Below are positions 20,467 through 30,154 of a DNA stretch of 64,000 bases, piece after piece (positions within the stretch are counted from its first letter, which is position 1; each line of letters opens with the position of its first letter). The stretch is from Rhizomys pruinosus (Eukaryota; Chordata; Mammalia; Rodentia; Spalacidae). A program made the translations under genes and the position numbers. The notes beneath the pieces are model-generated. The model was given only the letters and a program-made list of their open reading frames with translations. It searched no databases and was not told the DNA's origin. The stretch spans positions 1,330,276 through 1,394,275 of the forward strand of contig VZQC01006365.1 in the NCBI GenBank assembly GCA_009823505.1. The letters are read 5' to 3'.

Positions 20467-20741
20467 TTTTTCTTTTTTTAAATAGAACTACTATGTGATG
20501 CTATCTTTTTTATTATTTTATTTATTTATTTATTTATTTTTATGTGTATGAATGTATTATCTGCATGTAGGTCTGTGCACCCATGTCGTGCAATGCCGCA
20601 GAGGTCAGAAGAGGGGTTCGGATTCCCCTGGAACTGGAGTTAAAGATGGTTTTCAGCTGCCATGTGGGTGCTGGGAATCGAACCCTGGTCCTCTGCAAGA
20701 GCAGTAGGTGCTCTTAACCACTAGGCCATTTCTCCAGCCCC
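20467..20741 (-). mobile_element. B3-type SINE (short form) with possible 3' transduction
   Basis: Target-site duplication TGTTTCCTTTCT at 20,455-20,466 and 20,742-20,753. Between the normal (TTTA)n tail (about 20,505-20,541) and the duplication lie about 25 non-SINE bases (20,480-20,504) capped by a second poly-T tract, as if the SINE transcript had read through into flanking DNA before being polyadenylated. Confidence 0.88.
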
Positions 20742-20862
20742 TGTTTCCTTTCTATCCATTTACCTGGAAATGTTCATCTATGTCCATTGGAAAGATTGGC
20801 TATAATTTTCATTTTTGTTGGCCCTTTTGCTGGTTTCTACACTGGTGTCATACTGCCTTTTT

Positions 20863-21624
20863 TTTTCAAAGCCAATTTTTTTATTGAAGCTCTATGCATT
20901 TCATACAAAATTTCAAATCAAATCTAGACCTGTGCTCCCTCCCTTCCCCCCCACCACACCAGAGCTCATACATTCTGCCAAACATGTTTTTCATCTTTTT
21001 CTCAGTCTCTCTCAATATTCTCAATGCAGAAGTTTACTGTTTCAAGCAGAAGTTCACCATTTCAGTCAGTTCTTTGACCCAGTCTTTTGTGGTTGTTGTA
21101 ACAACAGCAACAGTTGTTGTTATTCCTTCTAATATGCATCACTCCAAAATATCCACATATGCATGCTACGTATAACATAGGTTTTAGCATCTTCAGCTTA
21201 TGATTTTTTTCGTTATTAGGCTGAAAGATATCATGTTTGAAAGCTCCTCCTTGGCAAGCCCAAACAACCATCAGTTCTGCCCTTGTGATCCACACTGGGG
21301 TTTTCCCTTCCCATGGTCACCAAATGAGGTCCAGTAAGCACGGCGTCCTGTCTTGATCTTCCTGTACTGGTCTCCATGATACAGTCTGGGTAGTCCAACA
21401 ATGGCAGTCTACAGAAACCCCAGTAGTAGTTCAGTCCACAAGTTGGACGTCTCAGCAGTCCCCATCTGGCACTGAAGGTTTGGAGGATTCTTGGAGAGAC
21501 ATGAGTCTTCAGTCCATACTGGAAGGCTGAAAAGCTATGTCTCATGTCTTTGAAGGATAGCAAAAGCAGTGGTAGCCACAGGGTAGCTGCAGTTGCCAGT
21601 AAGACAGGCAAAACAACTGTGCTC

Positions 21625-21655
<31 letters not shown>

Positions 21656-21716
21656 ACTTTTTGTCTTTTTATTAAGATCTCAAGTTTTAAACCTGAAGTA
21701 CAATTTGTCAAGCCTT

Positions 21717-21762
<46 letters not shown>

Positions 21763-21870
21763 ATCTATCTATTTATTTATGGTTATACTTTCCTTTTGGA
21801 TGTTTAGGGCCACACAGCCCAGATTAACCAAAGTTTTTGTTTTTTCAAGGTCAGTTGAGGATCTGGTCCT
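20863..21870 (-). other. 3' UTR region of the full-length L1
   Basis: 20,880-21,605 is collinear (inverted) with 44,515-45,505, including CAACAGCAACAGTTGTTG-like triplets and GAAGATCAAGACAGGA. The part at 21,605-21,870 includes (TCTA)n at 21,717-21,780. A third 3' end at 55,130-55,440 matches only the last 300 bp. Confidence 0.8.
21717..21780. repeat. (TCTA)n tetranucleotide microsatellite
   Basis: About 12 pure TCTA units then TCATCTATCTATTTATTTAT. Likely polymorphic in length. Confidence 0.97.
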
Positions 21871-22225
21871 CAAGGATCACTCAGGCTATCTTTTTGTTTT
21901 GCTTTGTTTGGGGGGCGGGGTGTGGCTCCTTTTGGCTTTTCATTTACCAGTTCAATCCACTTGAGGACAAAGTCTGGTCTTGCTAGACCAGGCTTTCCCG
22001 ATGTTGAACACTTTTTAAGATGTTTCTCAGCCATCTCTAATTCCTCTCTTGTGAAGTCTCTGTTCAGCTCTTTGCTCCATCTTTTGAGTGAGTCATTTGT
22101 TTTCTTTCTTCTGTGTTTTTTGAGAAGTTTATATATTCTGGAAATCACTGCTTTGTCAGATGTATCTGCAGTGAAGTTTTCCTCCCACTCTGTAGGTTTT
22201 CTCTTCACTTCCTTGATTGTTTCTT

Positions 22226-22462
22226 TTAATTTTATTTATTTTTGTATGTATATGAATGTACTGTCTGCATGCAGGCCTGTGCACCCTTGTTGTGCAATGC
22301 CGTGGAGGTCAGAAGAGGGTCTCGGATTTCCCTGGAACTGGAGCTCTCCTGGAATTGGAGTTACAGATGGTTCTCAGCCACCATGTGGGTGCTGGGGATC
22401 TAACCCGGGTCCTCTGCAAGAGCAGTCAGTGCTCTTAACCACTAGGCTATCTCTCCAGCCCC
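22226..22462 (-). mobile_element. B3-type SINE (long form)
   Basis: Target-site duplication CCTTGATTGTTTCTT at 22,211-22,225 and 22,463-22,477, inside L1 ORF2. The B box reads GGGTTAGATCCCC, one base off consensus. Confidence 0.95.
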
Positions 22463-23555
22463 CCTTGATTGTTTCTTTCGAGGTACAGAAGCTTTTGAGT
22501 TTAATGAGGTCCCATTTGTCATTTGTCGATCTTATTTCCTGTGCAGCTGCTCTGTAATTTAGGAAGTCTTTTCCTATGCCTATGTCTTGTAGGCTGCTGC
22601 CAACTTTTTCTTCTATCACCTTCAGAGTTTTTGAGTTTCACGTTGGGGTTTATGATCCACTTGGAGTTGACTTTTGTATAGGGCAAGAGGTAGGGGTTTA
22701 AATTTATTCTTCTACAAGTGGTGATCCAGTTTTGCCACTTGCTGAAGATGCTGTATTTCCTCCATCGTGTCTTTTTGGCCCCCTTGTCAAATATGAGGTG
22801 GCTGAAATTGTATGTGCTCAAGTTTGGACCTTCAGTTTTGTTCTGTTAGTCAACAGGTCTGTTTTGTGCCAGTAGCGGGCTGTTTTTATGACTATAGCCC
22901 TGTAGTATAGTTTGAAGTCTGATATAGGGATCCCTCCTGTATTGCTCTTTTCACTCACGGCTGCTTTGGCTATATGAGGTCTTTTGTTTTTACATATGAA
23001 ATTAAGGATTTTTTTCAAAGCCTGTGAAGAAACTCTTAGGGATTTTAATCTGTATATTAATTTGTGTAGAATGGACATTTTTACTATATTAATTTTTCCA
23101 ATCTATGTGCATGGGAGGTCTTTCCATGTTCTGATGTCTTCTTTGATTTCCTTCTTCAGGGGTTTAAATTTTTTTTTTTCTGTAGAGATCTTTGGTGTCT
23201 TTGGTTAGGTTTGTTCCTAGGTACTTTTTTGAGGCTATTGTGAATGAGATGTTTTCTTTGTATTCCTTCTTCAGTTCCTTTTTGTTGGTGTTAAGAAAGG
23301 CTACTGATTTTTCTACATTAGTTTTGTATCCTGCCACTTCACTGAAACTCGTAACTGTTTCTAGGAGTTTTCTTATGGAGTTTTTAGCATCCCTTAGGTA
23401 AGCTATCATATAATCAGCAAAAAGGGATAGTTTGACTTCCTCTTTTCCAATTAGTACTCTAATTTCCTTTTCTTGCCTTATTGCACTAGCAAGTGTTTCA
23501 AGCACTTTATTGAAGAGGAGTGTTGACAGGGGGCAGCCTTGCTGAGTTGCAACCT

Positions 23556-23782
23556 TTTAAATTTAAAAAAAATTTTTTATGTGTATTATGAGTATACTGT
23601 CTGCATGTAGGTTGGTGCACCCGTGTAGTGCAATGCCACAGAGGTCAGAACAGGGTGTCAGATTCCCCTAGAACTGCAGTTTAAGATAGTTCTTAGCTGC
23701 CATGTGGGTGCTGGGAATTGAACCTGGGTCCTCTGCAAGAGCAGTCAGTGCTCTTAACCGCTGAGCCATCTCTCCAGCCCCC
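23556..23782 (-). mobile_element. B3-type SINE (short form)
   Basis: Flanked by CTGAGTTGC repeats (23,542 and 23,783) inside L1 ORF2. Confidence 0.93.
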
Positions 23783-25795
23783 CTGAGTTGCTATCTTTAA
23801 GGGGAGTGCTTCTGTATTTTCTCCATTTAGGATGATGTTGGCTGTGGGTTTCCTGTATATGGCTTTGATTACATCGAAGAATGATGCCTCCAATCCAATT
23901 CCTTCTAGGACTTTAAGCATGAAGGGATGCTGGATTTTGTCAAAAGCTTCTTCTGCATTAATGAGATGATCATGTGTTTTTTGTCTTTCAGTCCATTCAT
24001 GTGTTTTATGATATTTATTGAATTTCGTATGTTGAACCATCCCTGCATCTCTGGTATGAATCCAACTTGGTCATGTTGGATGATATTTTTGATGTGGGTC
24101 TGTATGCAATTTGCAAGTATTTTGTTGAGAATTTTTGCATCTGTGTTCATGAATGAGATGGTTCTATAGTTCTCCTTTTTGGTTGTATCTTTACCTGATT
24201 TTGGTATTAGAGTGATGCTGGCTTCATAGAAGGAATTTGGGTGATTTCTCTTTGCTTGAATCCTTCTGAACAAATTGAGTAATAATGGTTGCAAGTCTTT
24301 TTGAAGTGTTTTATAGAATTCTGCTGTGAAACAATCTGGACCTGGGCTTTTTCAGTTGGGAGGATGCTTATTACATTTTCAATTTCTTCATATATTATGG
24401 GTCAGCTTAAGCTCTCAATCTCTTCTTGGTCAAGCTTTGGTGATTCTCAGGATTTCAGATATACATCCATTTCTCCTAGGTTTTTAAATTTAGTAGAGTA
24501 TAGGTTTTTTGAAGTATTCCCGTATGATTGTCTAGATCTTTTCATTGTCTGTTGTGATATTTCCCCTTTCATCGTGAATTCTATTGCTTTGGAGTTGCTT
24601 TTTCCTTCTTTTAGTTAACTGGGCTAGAGGTCTATCTATCTTGTTTATTCTCTCAAAGAACCAACTTTTGGATTCATATATTTTTGTATGTTTCTCTTTG
24701 TTTATATTTCATTGATTTCTGCTCTGATTTTTGTTATTTCTTCCTGTCTTTTGCATTTAGGGTTCATTTTGTTGTTGTCTCTCAAGTGTTTTTAGCTGCA
24801 GTGTGAGATAGTTCACTTGTGCTCTGTTTTTCTAATGTAGGCACTCAGGGCTATGCAGTTCCCTCTTAGGACTGCTTTTAAAGAATCCCATAGGTTTTTT
24901 TTTTGTATTGTATTATCATTGTAATTCAGTTCCAGGAATGTTTTTATTTCTTTCTTTATTTCTTCCTTGACACATTCATTATTCAGGAGTGTGTTTTTTA
25001 GTCTCCATGTGTTCTTGCCAATAATAGGGCTTATCCTGGTGTTGATATTGAGCTTTATTGCACTGTGGTCTGATAGAATGCATGAAATTTTTCAATCTTT
25101 TTGTATTTGTTGAGATTTTTTTGTGTCCCAGTATGAGGTCAATTTTGAAGAATGTTCCATGGGGTGCTGAGTAGAAAGTATATTCTCTGGCATTTGTGTG
25201 GAATAGTCAGTAGATTTCTTTGAGGTCTGTTTGGTGTATTGTATCATTCAGTTCAGATGTCCCTCTGTTAAGTCTTTGTCTGGTTGACCTGTCCAGAGGG
25301 CTCAGTGGTGTATTGAATTCCCCTACTATGAATGTGTTGGGGCTAATCTGTGCCTTGAAGTCCTGGAGAATTGTCTTTATAAAGTTTGGTGTACCAGAGT
25401 TTGATGCACATATATTCATGATTGTGAAATCTTCATGGTTAATTGTTCTTTGATAAAGATGTAATGGCCCTATTTGTCTCTTCTGATTTTGTTTTCTTTG
25501 AATCTATTTTGTCTGATATTAAAATAGCAGCACCTGCATTCTTTTTGGTACCATTTTCTTGGAATATTTTTTCCATCTCTTCACCTTAAGTTGCTGCCTA
25601 TCCTTGAGAGTGAGATGGGTTTCTTGTAGACAGCATATAGTTGGGTTTCCTAATCCATTCTCCCAGTCTATGCCTTTTGATTGGGGAGTCCATTAATATT
25701 TAAGGTTATAATTGAAAGATGTGTGTTTTTTCCTTTCACCTTATTATCCATTTGCATTTTTGGTCTAGGTTTCTACTTCTGCAGTTATGCTTTTA

Positions 25796-26953
25796 TTAAT
25801 TTCCCTTTCTAGGTTCCTGGGTATAGTTGCTCCTCTCTTCTGTCCTTTGAATTGCTTCAAGTATTCTCTGAAGGGTTGGTTTTCTGGACATGTATTCTTT
25901 CATCTTGTTTATGTCATGGAAGATTTTTCTCTCTCCTTCAACTATAATCAACATTTTTGCTGGGTATAGTAACCTGGGTTGGCATCTATAGTCCTTTAAC
26001 ACTGGGAATGCTTTGCTCCACATTCTTCTTGCTTTCATAGTTTGCACTTAGAAGTCAGTTGTAATTCTGATGGGTTTCCCCTTATATGTAACTTGTTGTT
26101 TTTCTCTTGTGGCTTTCAGAATTTTGTCTTTGTTTTGGGTATCTAGCGTTTTAACTATGATATGGCATGGGGAGTTTCTTTTCTGATCTTATCTGTTTGG
26201 AGTTCTATGTGCTTCTCACATTTGTATGGGTTTGTCTTTATTTAGTTTGAGGAAATTTTCATCTATTATTCTGTTGAAGATCTGATCTGGTATTGATCAT
26301 TTTCTTGGGATTCTTCTCCTTCCTCTATTCCTATGATGTGGAGGTTTGATCTTTTCATAGTGTCCCACATTTCCTGGTTGTTCCACTTCTGTGTATTTTT
26401 AAATGTTCCCAATCTATACTTAAGCTTTTTAGTTGTTTTGTGTTATCTTCCAGGTCCGATATTCTTTGTTCTGCTTCCTCCATTCTGCTTCTGAGGCTTT
26501 TTCCATTCCTTTCCTCTTGATTGGATGAGTGTTTGATTTCCTTTTTCATTTCATCCTGTGATTTCTTTAGTATTTTCACTTCCTTTTGGAGCTTCTCAAT
26601 CTCTTCCTGTAGCTCCTTGCTTCACTGGTTGATTTCCTTTTTATTTCAACATGGGATCTTTTCAGTGTTTCCACTTCCTTCCCGAGTTTGCCATTCTCTC
26701 CCCCTAGTTCTTTCTGACATTTGTCATTTTCTCCCTCTAGGTACTTCTTGAGTTTTTCATTCTCTCTCCTTAGTTCTCTGACTTGTTCTTTATAGTCTTT
26801 GATTTCTTTGAATATGTCTGCAATTGTTCCTCTAAGATCTGTGTCCTGGGCCACCCCCAGGGAGATCTCACTGTAGGAGTTTCCCATAGGGTTGATAGAG
26901 CTTGGTGTGGAATTATCCCGCACCTTTCCCATGTTGTGTCATGTCTCTGGCAT
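25796..26953 (-). pseudogene. L1 ORF1, broken
   Basis: Probable start codon at 26,953. Coiled-coil heptads occupy about 26,930-26,400 (118- and 74-codon fragments). The RNA-recognition part (26,400-26,100) is frame-shifted, and the C-terminal domain is intact as an 83-codon frame (26,047-25,796). Only a few lesions separate the pieces, fitting a fairly recent copy. Confidence 0.87.
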
Positions 26954-27425
26954 GTCGGTCTCCCTTTGCCTGTGTTCTGATGCAAATCCCAAATGCCTCT
27001 TCACTATGTTGAAGGCTTGCTTTGCTTGCCTCCTTCACATGCCTTCGTTGTTTGTTGTTGTTATTGTTTTCTTGTTTATGGAATGTTGACTTGTTTCAGG
27101 CTTTCAATTTTGTTTATATATTGGAAATTTAACTCACTCTTCCCTTTCTGTTCTGAAGTTCTCCAAAAAATCAGGTAGGGAACAACCCAGTTGGTAGCCT
27201 GCTGAACACTGTGCTCATTCTGCTTCCTGCCAGCCAGTTTCTCTAGATTGTTTCTAGGGCTTGGTGATGAGGGAATAGAGGTGTCTCGGATTCACTGTTT
27301 CATTTATTGCCTTGCCTTGTGCCCCAGAATCACTATTGTGGTCGCACTTGGACACTCCCCTCAGCAGTTCCAGTTGGGGGGGGGGTGTGTGGAATCCTCA
27401 TTTAGCCCATGCCCCAGCACTCTGT
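26954..27425 (-). promoter_or_regulatory. Unique part of L1 5' UTR
   Basis: The 200 bp next to ORF1 (TTCAGAACAGAAAGGGAAGA and CCAATATATAAACAAAATTG on the minus strand) matches the L1 at 34,150-34,260. Further upstream the two diverge completely. Confidence 0.7.
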
Positions 27426-27831
27426 GCTTCAGGTGGTCCTGGAAAATCCCCGATCTAAGCTCTGTGCACTTAAGTCTCACAGTGGCAACAGGCCCACCTT
27501 TTATACCAGCTAGCAGGGTAACTGTGCCCCCTCATCCACACAAAACAATGATACAATTATCCAACAATCTGCCTGGCTGAAGCACCTGGCTCCTACCCGT
27601 GCTTCAGGTGGTCCTGGGAACTCCCCAATCTAAGCTCTGTGACTGAAGTCTCACAGTGGCAACAGGCCCACCTTTTATACCAGTTAGCAGGGTGACTCCA
27701 CCCCCTCAGCCACACAAGGCAATGATACAATTATTCAACAATCGGCCTGGCTGAAGTGCCTGGCTCCTACATATGCTTCAGGTGGCCCTGGGAAATACCA
27801 GATCTAAGCTCTGTGCACTCCCATACTGCCT
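27426..27831 (-). promoter_or_regulatory. Tandem 175-bp L1 5' monomers, about 2.3 units
   Basis: GCTTCAGGTGG recurs at 27,426, 27,601 and 27,775. Each unit carries CTAAGCTCTGTG, TCACAGTGGCAACAGGCC and CCTTTTATACCAG. The last unit is truncated at the insertion site. Rodent L1 monomers act as promoters; promoter activity here is inferred from that. Confidence 0.85.
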
Positions 27832-27848
27832 TTTTAAAAAGAATTTGG

Positions 27849-28007
27849 AAGCTGGGCATAGTGGTACCTGTGGTACATGCCTTTAATACCAGCACTAGGG
27901 AGGCAGAGGCAGGTGAATCTTTGTTAGACCAGGCAAGCCTGGTCTACATAGCAAGCTCCAGGAAAGCTGGGGATTCAGGGAGACCCTGTCTCAAAAAGAG
28001 AAAAAAA
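27849..28007 (+). mobile_element. B1 SINE
   Basis: GAAGCTGGGCATAGTGGTAC to CCCTGTCTCAAAAAG; flanking AAAGAATTTG repeats. Confidence 0.92.
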
Positions 28008-28174
28008 AAGAATTTGTAAATATTCCTTTCTTTTCTGTTTTACAGAATAGCTTAAGTAGTAGCGGAATTAGTTCTTCTTTGAAGGTCTGATAGACTTCTG
28101 CACTAAATTCATCATTTCCTGGGATTTTTTTTTCAGTTGGGAGATTGTTAAATTACTGCTTCTAATTGTTTCTT

Positions 28175-28428
28175 TTTTTAACATTTTTTAAATTTTATTT
28201 ATTTATTTTTTATGTGTATGAATGTACTGTCTGCATGTAGGTCTATGCACCTGTGTCACGCAATGCCGCGGAGGTCAGAAGAGGGCATCGGATTCCCCTG
28301 GAACTGGAGTTCTCCTGGAATTGGAGTTACAGACAGTTCTTAGCCACCATGTGGGTGCTGGGGATGGAACCTGGGTCCTCTGCAAGAGCAGTCAGCGCTC
28401 TTAACCACTAGGCCATCTCTCCAGCCCC
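28175..28428 (-). mobile_element. B3-type SINE (long form)
   Basis: Flanked by CTAATTGTTTCTT at 28,162-28,174 and again just after 28,431. Contains the 17-bp duplication. Confidence 0.94.
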
Positions 28429-28650
28429 CTATCTAATTGTTTCTTATGGTTTATTTATTTATTTCCTATTCAATCTATATTTTTATTGAATTTTTGTGCA
28501 ACTCATACAATGCATCTTAATTTTATTTAGGCCCCTCCCCCCCAAAGTGGCCCCATCCTATACCTAAAAATTCATCCATTTATTTCAAATGTCCCTTTTT
28601 TCTCTGGATTTTTTCAATATCTCTTGTAATGTTTCCCTTTTCATCTCTTT

Positions 28651-28655
28651 CTATT

Positions 28656-28702
<47 letters not shown>

Positions 28703-28704
28703 TT
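28651..28704. repeat. (TTTA)n microsatellite
   Basis: About 13 TTTA/ATTT units forming the extended tail region of the antisense B1 that follows. Confidence 0.95.
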
Positions 28705-28849
28705 GGTCTTTTTGAGTCAGGGTCTCCCTGTAGCCCTAGCTGTCCTGGAACTCACTCTATAGACCAGGCTGGCCTTGAACTCACAAAGATCTGCCTGCCT
28801 CTGCCTCCCAAGTGCTAGGACTAAAGGCATGCGCTACTATGCCCGGCTT
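28704..28849 (-). mobile_element. B1 SINE
   Basis: TTGGTCTTTTTGAGTCAGGG to GCTACTATGCCCGGC on the plus strand. Confidence 0.93.
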
Positions 28850-28851
28850 GA

Positions 28852-29038
28852 TTTATTTATTTTTATTTTATCTGTACATGTGTTTTGCCTTCATGTTTGA
28901 AAGTGCACCAATGGATGTAGTGCCTGTGAAGGGCTAGAACTGAAGTTGCAGATGGTTGTCAACTGCTATGTGGTGCAGGGAACTGACCCTTGGCCACCTG
29001 GAAGAGTAGCCAGTTTTGTTAACCACTAAACCACAGTT
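28852..29038 (-). mobile_element. Old B3-type SINE
   Basis: ATCTGTACATGTGTTTTGCC, AAGTGCACCAATGGATG, GGTGCAGGGAACTGACCC and TTAACCACTAAACCACAG in antisense order; strongly diverged. Confidence 0.75.
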
Positions 29039-29099
29039 CTGATGTTATTAATGTGAGTCCTCTTTTTTGGCCAATCTGACTAAAGATTTGTCAATCTCT

Positions 29100-29237
29100 C
29101 TGTGTCTGGTGGTGTATGCTTTTAATCCTAACACTTGGGAGGCTGAGGCAGGTGGATATCTGTAAGTTCAAGGCAGCCTGGTCTACAAAGTTAGTGCCAG
29201 GACAGTTGGGTCTACAGGAACATCTCGTATCAAATTT

Positions 29238-29240
<3 letters not shown>
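29100..29240 (+). mobile_element. B1 SINE
   Basis: GTCTGGTGGTGTATGCTTTT to TCTACAGGAACATCTCG; its tail has become the following GA array. Confidence 0.9.

Positions 29241-29241
<1 letters not shown>

Positions 29242-29290
<49 letters not shown>
29242..29290. repeat. (AG)n microsatellite
   Basis: About 24 uninterrupted AG units at the 3' tail of a B1. Confidence 0.97.
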
Positions 29291-29291
<1 letters not shown>

Positions 29292-29324
29292 ATTCTCATT
29301 CATCTTTTGAAATACCCTGTGCTG

Positions 29325-29808
29325 GATAGCTTTAGTTGTCAACTTGACACACCTGAGTTGAGGGATCCTAGACTGGGGAATTGTCTCCACTGGACAGGCC
29401 TGTGGCCATATCCGTGGGGCATCTTCTTGATTTATGAGTGATGTGGGTGGTACCACCCCGGGGAAGGCAATACTGTAAAAGAAAGCTGTAAAAACAAGGC
29501 TGACCATGAACTAGGGGAGCAAGCCAGTAAAGAGCATTCCTCCATGGCCTGTGCCTTGATAGACCTGGCCTTGGTATTTTGGGAGGATTGAGGAAGTGTT
29601 TGGAATTTGGGCCTGGAAAAGCCATTGAGTTCTTAGAGTTTGTTGCTATAGAGCTTGGAGCAGTTATGTTGACCGAGCTGTAGATGAGGGAGGCCTGGCT
29701 TATGAAGCTTCAAAGGGAAGCAGAGACAATCAGGGCTGTTTGCAGGACATTATGAATTGGGAATCTGTGGTTTCTGGTTGCTGGGGGCTGAAAAATGAGC
29801 TGTGATTA
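29325..29808 (+). repeat. Unnamed interspersed repeat
   Basis: GATAGCTTTAGTTGTCAACTTGAC, GGGGCATCTTCTTGATTTATG, GTGGTACCACCCC and GGGGAGCAAGCCAGTAA form a collinear set familiar from rodent interspersed repeats. I cannot assign the family with certainty (a DNA-transposon or LTR relic). The open frames at 29,091-29,625 on the minus strand are incidental. Confidence 0.55.
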
Positions 29809-29823
29809 AGAAGATACTAGAAC

Positions 29824-29990
29824 CGGCGGGGCATGGTGGTGCATGCCTTTAATCCTAGCACTCCGTGGCAGAGGCAGGCGGATCTTTGGGAGTTCAAGGC
29901 CAGCCTGGTCTACAGAGTGAGTTCCAGGACAGCTGGGGCTACAGGGGAGACCCTGTTTCAAAAAGACCAAAAAAAAAAAAAAAAAAAAAA
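29824..29990 (+). mobile_element. B1 SINE, young
   Basis: CGGCGGGGCATGGTGGTGCA to an 18-20 A tail; target-site duplication AGATACTAGAACC on both sides. Confidence 0.95.
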
Positions 29991-30154
29991 GATACTAGAA
30001 CCAATTTTTTTGTTTCATTGATTCTTTGTATCTTTGTTGTTGTTATTGTTGTTTTGATTTCAGTCTTGATTTTAATTAACATCATCTCCTTTTTGGGTGT
30101 TTGTTATTTTTCCAAGGACTACAGGTGCTTCATTAAATTATTCATATGAGATGT

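Larger units (their letters stand above)
21870..25740 (-). pseudogene. L1 ORF2, broken
   Basis: Endonuclease (about 25,740-25,060), reverse transcriptase (about 24,600-23,100, with fragments at 23,905-24,294 and 23,164-23,505) and thumb/connection (23,078-22,010) are in order on the minus strand but split by stops and frameshifts. The RT catalytic Tyr-Ala-Asp-Asp is altered: a 113-codon fragment reads FADY at the corresponding position. Homology to ORF2 stops near 22,010, so the C-terminal cysteine-rich segment seen at 54,354-54,662 is absent. Confidence 0.88.
20863..27831 (-). mobile_element. Full-length L1 (about 7.0 kb) with 5' monomers
   Basis: Flanked by an exact 14-bp target-site duplication CATACTGCCTTTTT (20,849-20,862; 27,832-27,845). 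On the minus strand the order is monomeric 5' UTR, unique 5' UTR, ORF1, ORF2, 3' UTR and a short poly(A). Two SINEs and a (TCTA)n array sit inside. ORFs are broken, so it is a dead copy, yet far better preserved than its host L1. Confidence 0.92.
20240..29100 (-). mobile_element. Old antisense L1, host of a younger L1
   Basis: Antisense ORF2 sequence is recognisable at 20,420-20,815 (GAATTACCTCACTCAGGATG), 28,030-28,170 (GCTTAAGTAGTAGCGGAATT; GAAGGTCTGATAGACTTCTG), 28,600-28,650 and 29,040-29,100. Between lie the full-length L1 (20,863-27,831) and several SINEs. Stronger divergence than the nested element shows relative age. Confidence 0.75.
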
